From contig JANXOQ010000392.1 in assembly GCA_025357775.1 (NCBI GenBank), positions 1 to 13,607 on the forward strand: DNA of 13,607 nt, in the 5' to 3' direction. How positions within the stretch are numbered: position 1 is the stretch's first letter; the number at the start of each line of letters is the position of its first letter. This document shows positions 1-7,436 of the stretch, piece after piece. The notes below the pieces were generated by a model that worked only from the letters and a program-made list of their open reading frames with translations, was not told the origin of the DNA and searched no databases. The DNA is from Ferruginibacter sp. Its GTDB lineage: Bacteria; Bacteroidota; Bacteroidia; Chitinophagales; Chitinophagaceae. Made by a program: the position numbers and the translations under genes.

Positions 1-2641
1 GCAATATTCCATTGCGTAGCCAAGTGTAGTTATTAATGGTAGAACCATTTACAGTTGCATTTGCAGTAAGTGTAAAATTGGTAGTGTCGCAAGCATTATT
101 ATTGTAGGTAATGCTAAGCGTCGGTTTATCTTTTACTACTACATTAAAAAATGCAGTATCATTTGCACAACCCACACTACTTTTTGCTACATATTTTAAA
201 GTATAGCTACCATAATTGGCATAAGTATAATTGGTATTATTTGGGTTTGTGGTAGCAGTAATTCCATCGCCGTAGGCAATATAATAACTAGTAATATTAT
301 CGTTTATAACACTTGCAGATGCTGTGATAGCAATGCTTTTACTACCACAATTGTTTATTGCACTTAGGGTTGCCGAAGGTTTGCTTACTACAGTTATTGT
401 TTTATTTACAGTATCGCTTTTGCAGGTATTGCTTGCGGTGGCTATTACTTTGTAAATGTAAGTTCCTGTGGGTTGGTTGTCTGTAAGTTGGTTAATGGTT
501 ATTGGTTGATTAGTTCCATTGCGAAGCCAAGTGTAATTTGTAATAGTGCTTGCAGCAACGGAACTTGTAGCCGTAATAATATAACTACTGCCCAAGCACA
601 CACTATCCTTATTACTATTAACGGATAACGATACCACAGGTTTATCTTTAATTAAAATAGGTACAAAAGCAGTATCGCTTATACAACCAAAATGACTTTT
701 GGTTACATGCTTTATAGTATAGCTACCAAAGGCAAGTGCGTTATATGCAAAACCTGCACCTGTGCCTACAAGTGTATTGCCCACATAATACTCTTGCACC
801 GCTATGCTACCTGCGGCTATGTTTGCAGTGCTTGTAATATTTGCTAGCAGGCTACCGCAACTATTAATATAGCTAAACCCTGCTGTGGGCTTGGCTTTTA
901 GCACTACTCTTTTTACAATAGTATCTTTTGCTACGCATGCAAGTGGGCTGCTTACTACAAGCCGTACATCAAAACTATCGTAACTAGCAAAGGTAAAACT
1001 TGGGCTTGCCGAAGTGCTAAAATTAGTATACGCCGTAGCTGCTGCAAGGGCAGGTTTGTAAGCATATTGGTAACTAATACTTGGATTGGTATTGAGCAAA
1101 CTAGCATCGGTAAAAGCTACAGTAAGGTTGCTACAGGTGGAGGAAAAAGTGAAGTTGGCGGTGGGCTTGGGTGGCTTTACAATTACTTTTATACCTGCCC
1201 TGCCTGTGCCACATACGGTATCGCTAGTTACATTTAGGTTTACAAAAAAAGTATCTTGCCCAAGTGGATATACATGTGTAATAGTAGTGTAAGTAGTATC
1301 GCCATTGCAAAGTGGGCCAAGGGTACAACCTGCACCGCTTGGCACTACTTGTGTAGCACTATCGGCTATGGTACCACCAATAGGCGGCGGCTCACCCCAC
1401 TTCCATTTAAAAGTAAGGTTGTTACCCTTTATATAGGTTTTAGCATTAAAAGTTACGGTACGGCAATCTGCAGCTACAGTGTAGTTTATTTGTACATTTT
1501 GCCCTGTAATGAGGTTGGCGTAGGAGTAAGGAAAGCGGCGTAGGGCATCATTTGGTAAAACTATAATACTATCTTGAAAATTACAGCCTGCTCCTAAATT
1601 ATTGGGGGCATTGATTATACCTATTGATTTATCACCTGTACTTTGGTAAATTTTATTATCTGGACCAAGTTGTAAACCAGCGATTCCATTAATGTTTTTT
1701 ACTTTATACAAACTGTTATTAATAGACGTAAAATCATAATTGGATAAGTCATATTGGGTTAGATTTACGGTAAATACATTGCTTGTATCAAAAATTTGAG
1801 TTATATACAATTCTTTGCTATTTGAGCTAAACTCTAATCCGTAACATTCTATAGTAGGAATTTTTATAGCATTATTTAAAATACCTGTTGCGTTATTAAA
1901 TTGGTATAGTTCGAAATAATCTCTATAACAAGCTGCAATTAATTTGCCATTAGGACTTGCTTTAATATCGCCACCATTTAAAAGTGCTATATCATTGTCA
2001 ATATTGTAACCAACGGTGCTGATAACAGGATTATTATTTTGAAAAGCTTGACAGGTAATTTTATAACTGTAAAAATGATTAGTCCAATCTCTGCATATCC
2101 ACCAAATATCATTTCCATCAGCATTTGGTATTGCTACCATTTTTTCATTAGCAAAAAATTTAATAAACGTATTTTTATTTATTACATCACCTAAGCTTCC
2201 ATTTAAACTCATATCAATTATTGAATAATAATATTTACAGGTGTCAGGTATACTAGGTGAAAGTGCTAAACCTTTTGAAGTAAATAAATAATATTTACTA
2301 GAGTCATTGATAAACGGAATTATCAAAGCGGTGTTTATACCAGCCTCTCCTCCTTGTAATCCAAAACCGTTAGGCATTAACTGGTTATTTTTATTCCATA
2401 CTCTTTCGCCATCACTATAAAAAAGTAAGTTGCCATTTCTATCGCTTATCGAAGCAGTGCAGTAAGAACTACCAAATGGAGCTCCATTAGATATTTGCCC
2501 ACCTGCTAAAAAAGATGGTGGAACAGAATTAAAAGTCAGTCCATTGAAATTATGAAATGTCCAGTTATTAAACTGCTGTGCAGTGCAAAATTTGCAGCTT
2601 AAAAAAATGAATAAAATAATATGTAAAATACGTTTTAACAA
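1..2641 (-). CDS. Large secreted PKD/Ig-like repeat protein, N-terminal ~880 residues (C-terminus beyond window)
   Basis: Translating the minus strand gives one uninterrupted frame from 2641 to the left edge. No ATG lies in frame before the signal peptide, so I take TTG at 2641; it is preceded by A-rich sequence as usual in Bacteroidota. The product begins LLKRILHIILFIFLSC and has a likely signal peptide cleaved near TA/Q (residue ~21). Residues ~24-375 match the Bacteroidota propeller-like module recognisable by NNWTFHNFNGLTF, then ISDRNGNLLFYSDG, VWNKNNQLMPNG and later SPNGKLIAA. From ~380 on it is a chain of PKD/Ig-like domains, each containing cysteines, D-T-A/V strands and a TWLRNG or YGSYT motif. 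Proteins of this build usually end in a gliding-motility (T9SS type B) sorting domain, which would lie outside the window. Role inferred: cell-surface or secreted adhesin-like protein. Family confidence is good; function is unknown. Confidence 0.85.
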   Translation of the reverse strand, partial: MLKRILHIILFIFLSCKFCTAQQFNNWTFHNFNGLTFNSVPPSFLAGGQISNGAPFGSSYCTASISDRNGNLLFYSDGERVWNKNNQLMPNGFGLQGGEAGINTALIIPFINDSSKYYLFTSKGLALSPSIPDTCKYYYSIIDMSLNGSLGDVINKNTFIKFFANEKMVAIPNADGNDIWWICRDWTNHFYSYKITCQAFQNNNPVISTVGYNIDNDIALLNGGDIKASPNGKLIAACYRDYFELYQFNNATGILNNAIKIPTIECYGLEFSSNSKELYITQIFDTSNVFTVNLTQYDLSNYDFTSINNSLYKVKNINGIAGLQLGPDNKIYQSTGDKSIGIINAPNNLGAGCNFQDSIIVLPNDALRRFPYSYANLITGQNVQINYTVAADCRTVTFNAKTYIKGNNLTFKWKWGEPPPIGGTIADSATQVVPSGAGCTLGPLCNGDTTYTTITHVYPLGQDTFFVNLNVTSDTVCGTGRAGIKVIVKPPKPTANFTFSSTCSNLTVAFTDASLLNTNPSISYQYAYKPALAAATAYTNFSTSASPSFTFASYDSFDVRLVVSSPLACVAKDTIVKRVVLKAKPTAGFSYINSCGSLLANITSTANIAAGSIAVQEYYVGNTLVGTGAGFAYNALAFGSYTIKHVTKSHFGCISDTAFVPILIKDKPVVSLSVNSNKDSVCLGSSYIITATSSVAASTITNYTWLRNGTNQPITINQLTDNQPTGTYIYKVIATASNTCKSDTVNKTITVVSKPSATLSAINNCGSKSIAITASASVINDNITSYYIAYGDGITATTNPNNTNYTYANYGSYTLKYVAKSSVGCANDTAFFNVVVKDKPTLSITYNNNACDTTNFTLTANATVNGSTINNYTWLRNGIL
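7..535 (-). repeat. Internal ~169-residue repeat period in the PKD protein
   Basis: The 22-bp stretch at 7-28 recurs at 514-535 with one mismatch. Both encode the NYTWLRNG motif, and their spacing is 507 bp (169 codons). Between them lies a second domain type ending in NYTYANYGSYTLKYVAKS, which itself resembles the NALAFGSYTIKHVTKS segment encoded near 700-770. The protein therefore alternates two domain types, indicating growth by duplication of a two-domain unit. Confidence 0.7.
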
Positions 2642-2748
2642 TTTATTTTCAATTTGTGGATAAATATATTTGGAATGTATTGTAAATATACAAAAAAAAA
2701 AAAAACTACCTTTTGTAAAATTTATTAACAACTTTAAAACAAACCAAA
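2642..2748. promoter_or_regulatory. Divergent promoter region between the two secreted-protein genes
   Basis: This 107-bp gap must hold promoters for both genes. On the plus strand TATATTTG at 2665-2672 matches the Bacteroidota -7 consensus TAnnTTTG exactly, but no TTG sits 19-20 bp upstream. A second plus candidate is TACCTTTT at 2707-2714 with TTG at 2680-2682, a spacer of 24 bp. On the minus strand TAGTTTTT (complement of 2701-2708) lies 20 bp downstream of a TTG. A perfect DnaA-box 9-mer (TGTGGATAA) occurs at 2655-2663. All assignments are by motif only. Confidence 0.4.
2692..2705. repeat. A14 homopolymer in the divergent promoter region
   Basis: Fourteen consecutive adenines lie between the two divergent start codons, inside the spacer of one plausible plus-strand promoter (TTG 2680-2682, TACCTTTT 2707-2714) and beside a minus-strand -7 candidate. 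Runs of this length slip readily during replication. Confidence 0.9.
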
Positions 2749-4617
2749 ATGAAAAGATTATCACTCACTGTTTATGCAACAGTATTTTTAGGCTGCTTTT
2801 TGGGAAAAGCACAAGCTACATTAACAGCAACAACTATTGGACCTGGTGCTACTATTACTACTGTTCCTATTGCAAATTTGTCCCAGTTTGAAATAAGGAA
2901 TAAATTACTAACGCAAAACTTTTTCTCTGGTGCTGGTGTGCCACCAGCAGGACAGGAAACTGGTAATTTTGGTGCAAATGCAAAATGGAATAGTATGGGT
3001 AGTTTAAATGCAGGTACTCAATTACTAAATGGTTTTAGAAGCCAAACAAATGGTAGGGGTTTAACAATGGGTTTTAGTGTGCCTACAGGTGGGAGTGTTA
3101 GAAACCCTTTTATTCAATGGATTGGAAATGGAGCAGGTGTAAATGCAGGCAGTTTAGAATTTAGGTATGCACAAAACCCATCTGCACCAAATGGCGATAC
3201 AGCTATTTTTGTAATGGCACCAACTTCAACTATTAGTACATTCCCTTTTAAAATACCATCTTTTAACTACGCAGATAGTAATGCCTTCATAGGGCAAAAA
3301 CAAAGTGGTATATTTGGTAGCTTCGGTGTTGGAGATACTTGGAGTGCTACGGGGCAACTTAAAGTACTTAGCCCTGTAAACCTAACTAGTTATGGTGCAA
3401 GGCAGCAGTTTGCTGGTTACACTATAAATACTGCCTTGTTAAAGGATAGCACCACCAATATTACTAGTGGGGTATTAGATTATGGTGTAAATACAGGGGC
3501 TGGTGCAGGTAATGCACTTAATCAAAATTCTTTTAAGTTTAGAGTATTTACAGACCCAGCTGGTGCGGCAGTAAATCCTGTTACATTTCCCACAAACCTA
3601 AGTAAGCCGAGAAATGTATGGCAAAGCAGTGTGGCAGATGGAAATGTAATGCTAGGCAGACAAGATATTTTTTCTGTGGATGCAAGACCTTTTTATTTAA
3701 GTGTGTTTGATGGCTCACCAATAACACTCACACTTGATCAATTGCCAGTAAATAGAGCTGCTATTTATGCAACATCAAATACTGTAGATGAATTTGGAGT
3801 ACAAGCTGGTAGATATGCGGCAGTATTTGGCGATTTAAGGTTTGCAACTCCCAATATATCGTTTACCAAATATGCAATACTAGGCATTGCAGAGTTAACC
3901 ACAGTAAGAAATAACTGGGCTGGTTATTTCGTAGGTAATGTTGGATATACTGGAACACTTTCCCAAATAAGTGATAAAAAATTTAAAACTAAAATAACTG
4001 ATGAAAGTAAGATATTGGAGAAATTAATGTTTTTGCAGCCAAAAAACTATTATTTTGATAGAGAAAAATACAAGGGCATGGCTTTTGGAGAAAAATTACA
4101 ACATGGCTTAATTAGCCAAGAAGTAGAAAAAGTATTTCCAGAATTAATCGAAGAGGCAGAAGCTCCAGTAGCTGATAAAGTTGCCAAAACAGCTTCTACA
4201 TCTTATAAAAGTATAAATTACAACGCATTTATACCAATGCTAATAAAAGGCTTACAGGAGCAACAAGCCCAAATACAAGATTTAAAAAATCAAATTGCTG
4301 TTAATAATACTTTGGTGCTTAGCAATAAAACTGCATTGCCAACTGAAATAGAAAATGTTGCATACAGCCTTAGCCAAAATGTACCAAATCCTTTTAGCGA
4401 AAAAACAACTATAAGTTACACAATACCTGCTGGCGTAAACAAAGCGGTACTTGCCATTTTTGACCTTACTGGCAAAATGATACAACAATACAACCTGCTA
4501 CAAGGCAAAAACCAACTTACCATAAATGCTGGTACTCTACAAGCTGGTATGTACTTATACAGCATCATAGCCGAAGGGCAAGAGGTGGTAAGTAAGCGTA
4601 TGGTACTAACGAAGTAA
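2749..4617 (+). CDS. Secreted tail-fiber/S74-type chaperone domain protein with T9SS type A sorting domain
   Basis: 622 residues. The start MKRLSLTVYATVFLGCFLGKAQA is a Sec signal peptide. Residues ~25-400 are Gly/Asn/Thr/Ala-rich, probably beta-structured, and not recognised by me. From residue 408 there is a peptidase S74 (endosialidase intramolecular chaperone) domain: SDKKFKTKI, LEKLMFLQPKNYYFD, HGLISQEVEKVFPEL (H~452), YKSINYNAFIPMLIKGLQEQ, followed by a short coiled coil (~500-515). The domain normally trimerises and can cut itself at the Ser of the SD motif. Residues ~540-622 are a T9SS type A C-terminal domain: LSQNVPNPFSEKTTISY, IFDLTGKMI, LQAGMYLYSI, ending in KRMVLTK. The protein should cross the outer membrane by T9SS and be secreted or surface-anchored. 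A perfect terminator follows the gene. Confidence 0.9.
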   Translation: MKRLSLTVYATVFLGCFLGKAQATLTATTIGPGATITTVPIANLSQFEIRNKLLTQNFFSGAGVPPAGQETGNFGANAKWNSMGSLNAGTQLLNGFRSQTNGRGLTMGFSVPTGGSVRNPFIQWIGNGAGVNAGSLEFRYAQNPSAPNGDTAIFVMAPTSTISTFPFKIPSFNYADSNAFIGQKQSGIFGSFGVGDTWSATGQLKVLSPVNLTSYGARQQFAGYTINTALLKDSTTNITSGVLDYGVNTGAGAGNALNQNSFKFRVFTDPAGAAVNPVTFPTNLSKPRNVWQSSVADGNVMLGRQDIFSVDARPFYLSVFDGSPITLTLDQLPVNRAAIYATSNTVDEFGVQAGRYAAVFGDLRFATPNISFTKYAILGIAELTTVRNNWAGYFVGNVGYTGTLSQISDKKFKTKITDESKILEKLMFLQPKNYYFDREKYKGMAFGEKLQHGLISQEVEKVFPELIEEAEAPVADKVAKTASTSYKSINYNAFIPMLIKGLQEQQAQIQDLKNQIAVNNTLVLSNKTALPTEIENVAYSLSQNVPNPFSEKTTISYTIPAGVNKAVLAIFDLTGKMIQQYNLLQGKNQLTINAGTLQAGMYLYSIIAEGQEVVSKRMVLTK

Positions 4618-4637
4618 AATAGCATAGGGGATATAGA

Positions 4638-4684
4638 ATGAAAATATGATTGTACTCATTAGCATAATCATATTTTCATATTTT
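4638..4684 (+). terminator. Rho-independent terminator of the S74/T9SS gene
   Basis: A perfect 14-bp inverted repeat (4638-4651 with 4666-4679) encloses a 14-nt loop and is followed by ATTTT on the plus strand. It begins 20 bp after the stop codon at 4617 and separates this gene from the convergent helicase gene. The minus-strand side lacks a T tract, so it mainly serves the plus strand. Confidence 0.75.
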
Positions 4685-4745
4685 AAAAATTAGTAACTGC
4701 TACTATAATATTCTTCAATAAAAAAATTAAAGACCACTAGAAAAT

Positions 4746-6575
4746 CTACATTTCAAAATCCCACACAGATTTATATAATCCATGATCTTCTACATATACT
4801 AAAAACGCATCATAAAATTTATCTGCCGCTATGGTAGCACTATCGCCTATTACAAATAGTTTTTCTTTAGCCCTTGTAATAGCCACATTCATTCTTCTAT
4901 AATCTTTCAAAAATCCTATATCCCCATCATCATTACTGCGTACAAGCGATAAAATAATTATTTCTTTTTCTTGCCCCTGAAAACTATCAATGGTGCTTAT
5001 ACGCAAGTTTACAGGAAGTAATTCTTTAGCAGCAGATACTTGGCCTGCGTATGGAGAAATAAAAGCACTAAGTGACGAATCAATTTTTTCTGTCTCCAAT
5101 AACTTTAAAACAACTTGCAATTCTCCCTCGTTTTGTAAACTATTACCATCTTTTCCTCTTTCTTCGTTATAGCCAGAGCCTGCTGTATCTATAAAATAAA
5201 TATGTTTGCCATTATTGCTTAGGTGGGTTGCAGTTTGCAAAAGTCCTTCATAAAAATAATTACTACTAAACCCTGCAATTGCAGCTCTCATTCTGTATTG
5301 TGTATTCAACAAAAAAACATTGCAAATCTTCTCAATACAAATTTCTAAAATAGATTTATTAAACCCAAGTTGCATGGCTTCATTGCTTAAAACTGTAGGG
5401 GGCAATTGTAAATGATCACCGGCCAATACAATCTTATCAGCCAAAGGAAAAATGCACCAAGCCAAAGGCTCTATACATTGCCCAGCCTCATCTATTACCA
5501 AGCTTTGAAAACCAATGTTTTTTATTTTAGCATCACAAAGTGCTATTGGTGTGCCCAATATTACATCTGCCTCCGCAAATAATTTTTCTTCATTGTACTG
5601 CTGTAGTTTTTTTATTTCTATTCTAATATTTTTTACTTCGCTAAATAATAAATTTCGCTGTTCTCTTTCTGCTTTGCCAAAATTTCGCTTGTATTTAAGC
5701 GCCATTTTTCTAAATTCCTCAGCTCTTATTTTTAAAACTTTTATTTCTTTTTGCTCACTACTATTCGCCATCCTACCTTCAGGAGTATGTGCAAAAATTT
5801 GTTCATCTACCTTACTCATATTTCCTACACGCAATACTTTAACTCCTCGCAGTATTAAACCTTTTGCAATATTATCTATAGCAGTATTACTTGGTGCAGC
5901 CACTAATACTTTTTCATCATTTTTTATAAGTTGAATGATGGCTTCAATAAGTGTGGTTGTTTTTCCTGTACCTGGGGGCCCATGCACAATTACAATATCC
6001 GTATTTTGTACTATTGCTTTTACTGCTTGTTGTTGGCTTTCATTTAAAAATTTATTTTTAAATGAAAGTATTATTTCGTCTTGTTCAATTTTACTTTGTG
6101 CTTTTTTCTCTGTTGCATGCAATTTCTCAAACAACGAAAACATTTCTTTTTTGTGTTGCAAATTTTGCACTGCAGTTTTCATAAGCAAAGTTGTACGCTG
6201 GTCTGGTGCTAATTTTATGCCTACGCCATTCTCTTCTATCCAATCAGGAAAATCAGGTGCAAATAATCTAAACGCACCCGCTTTCCCATCTTGATTAATA
6301 AGCACGCCTTTTATAGGGGCTTCTCCAGTAATAAAACATTCTATTGCGGCACCATCTTTAAATTGATTATGTTCTACAGCAAAGTTTAACCTAAAACTTA
6401 TTTCAGGATAATCTGCATAGCCAAAACTTTTTTTGGTAACAGTAATAGGATGTAATGCAAGCCCCTCGGCTTTCAACGATTTTAAACTATGTTGTTCATC
6501 TAGCTGATACCTTTTTATTTGTTCTTTTTCTTCTAAGTTTATACAACTTATAAGTGTAGATATATGTGGGTGCAT
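4746..6575 (-). CDS. Superfamily 1 (Upf1/IGHMBP2-like) DNA/RNA helicase
   Basis: About 609 residues from ATG at 6575. The helicase motifs run in order: Walker A GPPGTGKTT (~199-206), motif Ia APSNTAIDN (~227-235), a charged helical insert (~270-330) like the 1B stalk, Walker B with VIDEAGQ (~362-366), motif III GDHLQLPPT (~386), motif IV QYRM (~426-429), motif V STIDSFQGQEKE (~527) and motif VI RRMNVAITRAK (~560-570). DEAGQ plus QYRM places it in the Upf1-like SF1B group, ATP-dependent 5'-3' helicases; the bacterial members have no settled role. The frame extends upstream to GTG at 6620, but that lies inside the terminator of the previous gene, so ATG 6575 (MHPHISTLISCINLEE) is preferred. It follows the small secreted protein on the same strand, so transcription may depend on read-through. 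Confidence 0.92.
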   Translation of the reverse strand: MHPHISTLISCINLEEKEQIKRYQLDEQHSLKSLKAEGLALHPITVTKKSFGYADYPEISFRLNFAVEHNQFKDGAAIECFITGEAPIKGVLINQDGKAGAFRLFAPDFPDWIEENGVGIKLAPDQRTTLLMKTAVQNLQHKKEMFSLFEKLHATEKKAQSKIEQDEIILSFKNKFLNESQQQAVKAIVQNTDIVIVHGPPGTGKTTTLIEAIIQLIKNDEKVLVAAPSNTAIDNIAKGLILRGVKVLRVGNMSKVDEQIFAHTPEGRMANSSEQKEIKVLKIRAEEFRKMALKYKRNFGKAEREQRNLLFSEVKNIRIEIKKLQQYNEEKLFAEADVILGTPIALCDAKIKNIGFQSLVIDEAGQCIEPLAWCIFPLADKIVLAGDHLQLPPTVLSNEAMQLGFNKSILEICIEKICNVFLLNTQYRMRAAIAGFSSNYFYEGLLQTATHLSNNGKHIYFIDTAGSGYNEERGKDGNSLQNEGELQVVLKLLETEKIDSSLSAFISPYAGQVSAAKELLPVNLRISTIDSFQGQEKEIIILSLVRSNDDGDIGFLKDYRRMNVAITRAKEKLFVIGDSATIAADKFYDAFLVYVEDHGLYKSVWDFEM

Positions 6576-6582
6576 GTATACA

Positions 6583-6625
6583 TAAATAAAAAAGTGTGAA
6601 AAGAATAAATTTCCCCTCACACTTT
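6583..6625 (-). terminator. Rho-independent terminator after the small secreted protein gene
   Basis: A perfect 9-bp stem (AAAGTGTGA at 6591-6599, TCACACTTT at 6617-6625) with a 17-nt loop is followed, reading the minus strand, by six T residues. It starts 20 bp after the stop of the 6645-7010 gene and ends 8 bp before the helicase ATG at 6575. Confidence 0.75.
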
Positions 6626-6644
6626 ATAAATAATTTAATCTCAT

Positions 6645-7010
6645 TTATTTTGTTATCACTTCTAGTTGGGAAGTGTTATAAATAACAATTTGCGGTTTCT
6701 CTTTGTGTAAAACAACTTTACCACTTACACAAATGTTTTTATCTTTCAATTCTATCTCAGGCAAATAGCCCATTTTTATTCTTACATCGTTGTATAAAAC
6801 AATGGTTATTGGACTAGCGGGGTAAGCAGCACCCATATTTAAAAGAGTAGGTGCCCCATTAGATGTTTCAAAAAAATGACCACCAAATATTTTACCACAA
6901 ATCTTTATACTATCGCCTATATGTTTGGCTGCATCTTCTGGTGTAAGTACCTGTGCATAATTGTTTTTAACAAAAAGTAAAACAAATGCTAATAGTAATA
7001 TTTTTTTCAT
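6645..7010 (-). CDS. Small secreted OB-fold-like protein
   Basis: 121 residues with a clear signal peptide, MKKILLLAFVLLFVKNNYA, cut before Q20, giving a mature protein of ~100 residues. The mature part reads as a five-stranded barrel: SIKICGKIFGGHFFET, APTLLNMGAAYPASPITIVLYN, NICVSGKVVLHKEKPQIVIYN. The 'I-V-GKV....KPQIVI....L' ending is typical of OB-fold domains such as those in secreted nucleic-acid-binding proteins of Bacteroidota. There are two cysteines and no visible catalytic motif. It is transcribed toward the helicase and away from nrdB. Substrate unknown; the fold assignment is inference from pattern. Confidence 0.75.
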   Translation of the reverse strand: MKKILLLAFVLLFVKNNYAQVLTPEDAAKHIGDSIKICGKIFGGHFFETSNGAPTLLNMGAAYPASPITIVLYNDVRIKMGYLPEIELKDKNICVSGKVVLHKEKPQIVIYNTSQLEVITK

Positions 7011-7102
7011 AATAATGTTTTAGTAAAAATAAACATATTGGCTAAATATTCATAAAAATTTTTCCATAAAAATAGACAAAATTAACAGGTTGCTTTTTTT
7101 GC

Positions 7103-7127
7103 ATAAATCAATACCCTATTGATTTAT
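7103..7127. repeat. Perfect 11-bp inverted repeat with 3-nt loop
   Basis: ATAAATCAATA, CCC, TATTGATTTAT form a perfect palindrome 310 bp upstream of nrdB and about 20 bp upstream of the minus-strand -7 candidate for the small secreted gene. No T tract follows on either strand, which argues against a terminator and for an operator or other protein-binding site. A second GGGTATT at 7171-7177 could pair with the same AATACCC. Confidence 0.6.
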
Positions 7128-7195
7128 AACAAATAATATTTTTTAAATACAATAGTAATAAATTGTCAAAGGGTATTTGTTCATAAAATACAAAA

Positions 7196-7235
7196 AAGTT
7201 ATCCATATTATGTGCATTATGTACGTGGAAAACTT
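7196..7235. promoter_or_regulatory. Imperfect palindrome with DnaA-box-like arms upstream of nrdB
   Basis: AAGTTATCCA (7196-7205) and TGGAAAACTT (7226-7235) are inverted with one mismatch. The left arm contains TTATCCATA (one mismatch from the DnaA box TTATCCACA) and the right arm contains the complement of TTTTCCACG (two mismatches). Between them ATTATGT is directly repeated with a 9-bp period (7207-7213, 7216-7222). The site lies ~200 bp upstream of nrdB. Binding by DnaA is inference. Confidence 0.35.
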
Positions 7236-7436
7236 ATTAAAATGCTACATGCTTTGCTCCCATTGCATTCAGCTTGTTTGTAAACATGCTGTGAAAAACT
7301 AATGTATTTTTTTATATAAAATGATTAGTAATATTGTTATCAAATAGTACAAAAACCATTTTTTGAGGATGTGAGATAATCGAGGCGAAACCCACAAGTA
7401 CTTTTTGCAAACATAACATTTCTTAAAATTATATAC

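Larger units (their letters stand above)
7011..7436. promoter_or_regulatory. 426-bp divergent regulatory region upstream of nrdB
   Basis: No convincing gene lies here. On the minus strand TAATTTTG (complement of 7077-7084) matches TAnnTTTG and could drive the small secreted protein. For nrdB the best -7-like site is TACTTTTTG at 7399-7407, one base longer than consensus and without a TTG at the proper distance, so the nrdB promoter is uncertain. The region also holds a perfect hairpin (7103-7127) and an imperfect palindrome with DnaA-box-like arms (7196-7235). Confidence 0.5.

Noticed and set aside
1086..1543. Two plus-strand open frames of 68 and 95 codons
   Set aside because: They lie antisense within the open minus-strand frame of the PKD-repeat protein, which has clear family sequence; they show no family features of their own.
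6576..6620. GTG at 6620 as helicase start (15 more residues)
   Set aside because: The added codons coincide with the loop and stem of the terminator of the preceding gene, and their translation is non-conserved low-complexity hydrophobic sequence.
7011..7436. NrdR box pair upstream of nrdB
   Set aside because: I could not find two copies of a sequence close to the acaCwAtATaTwGtgt palindrome at a fixed spacing.
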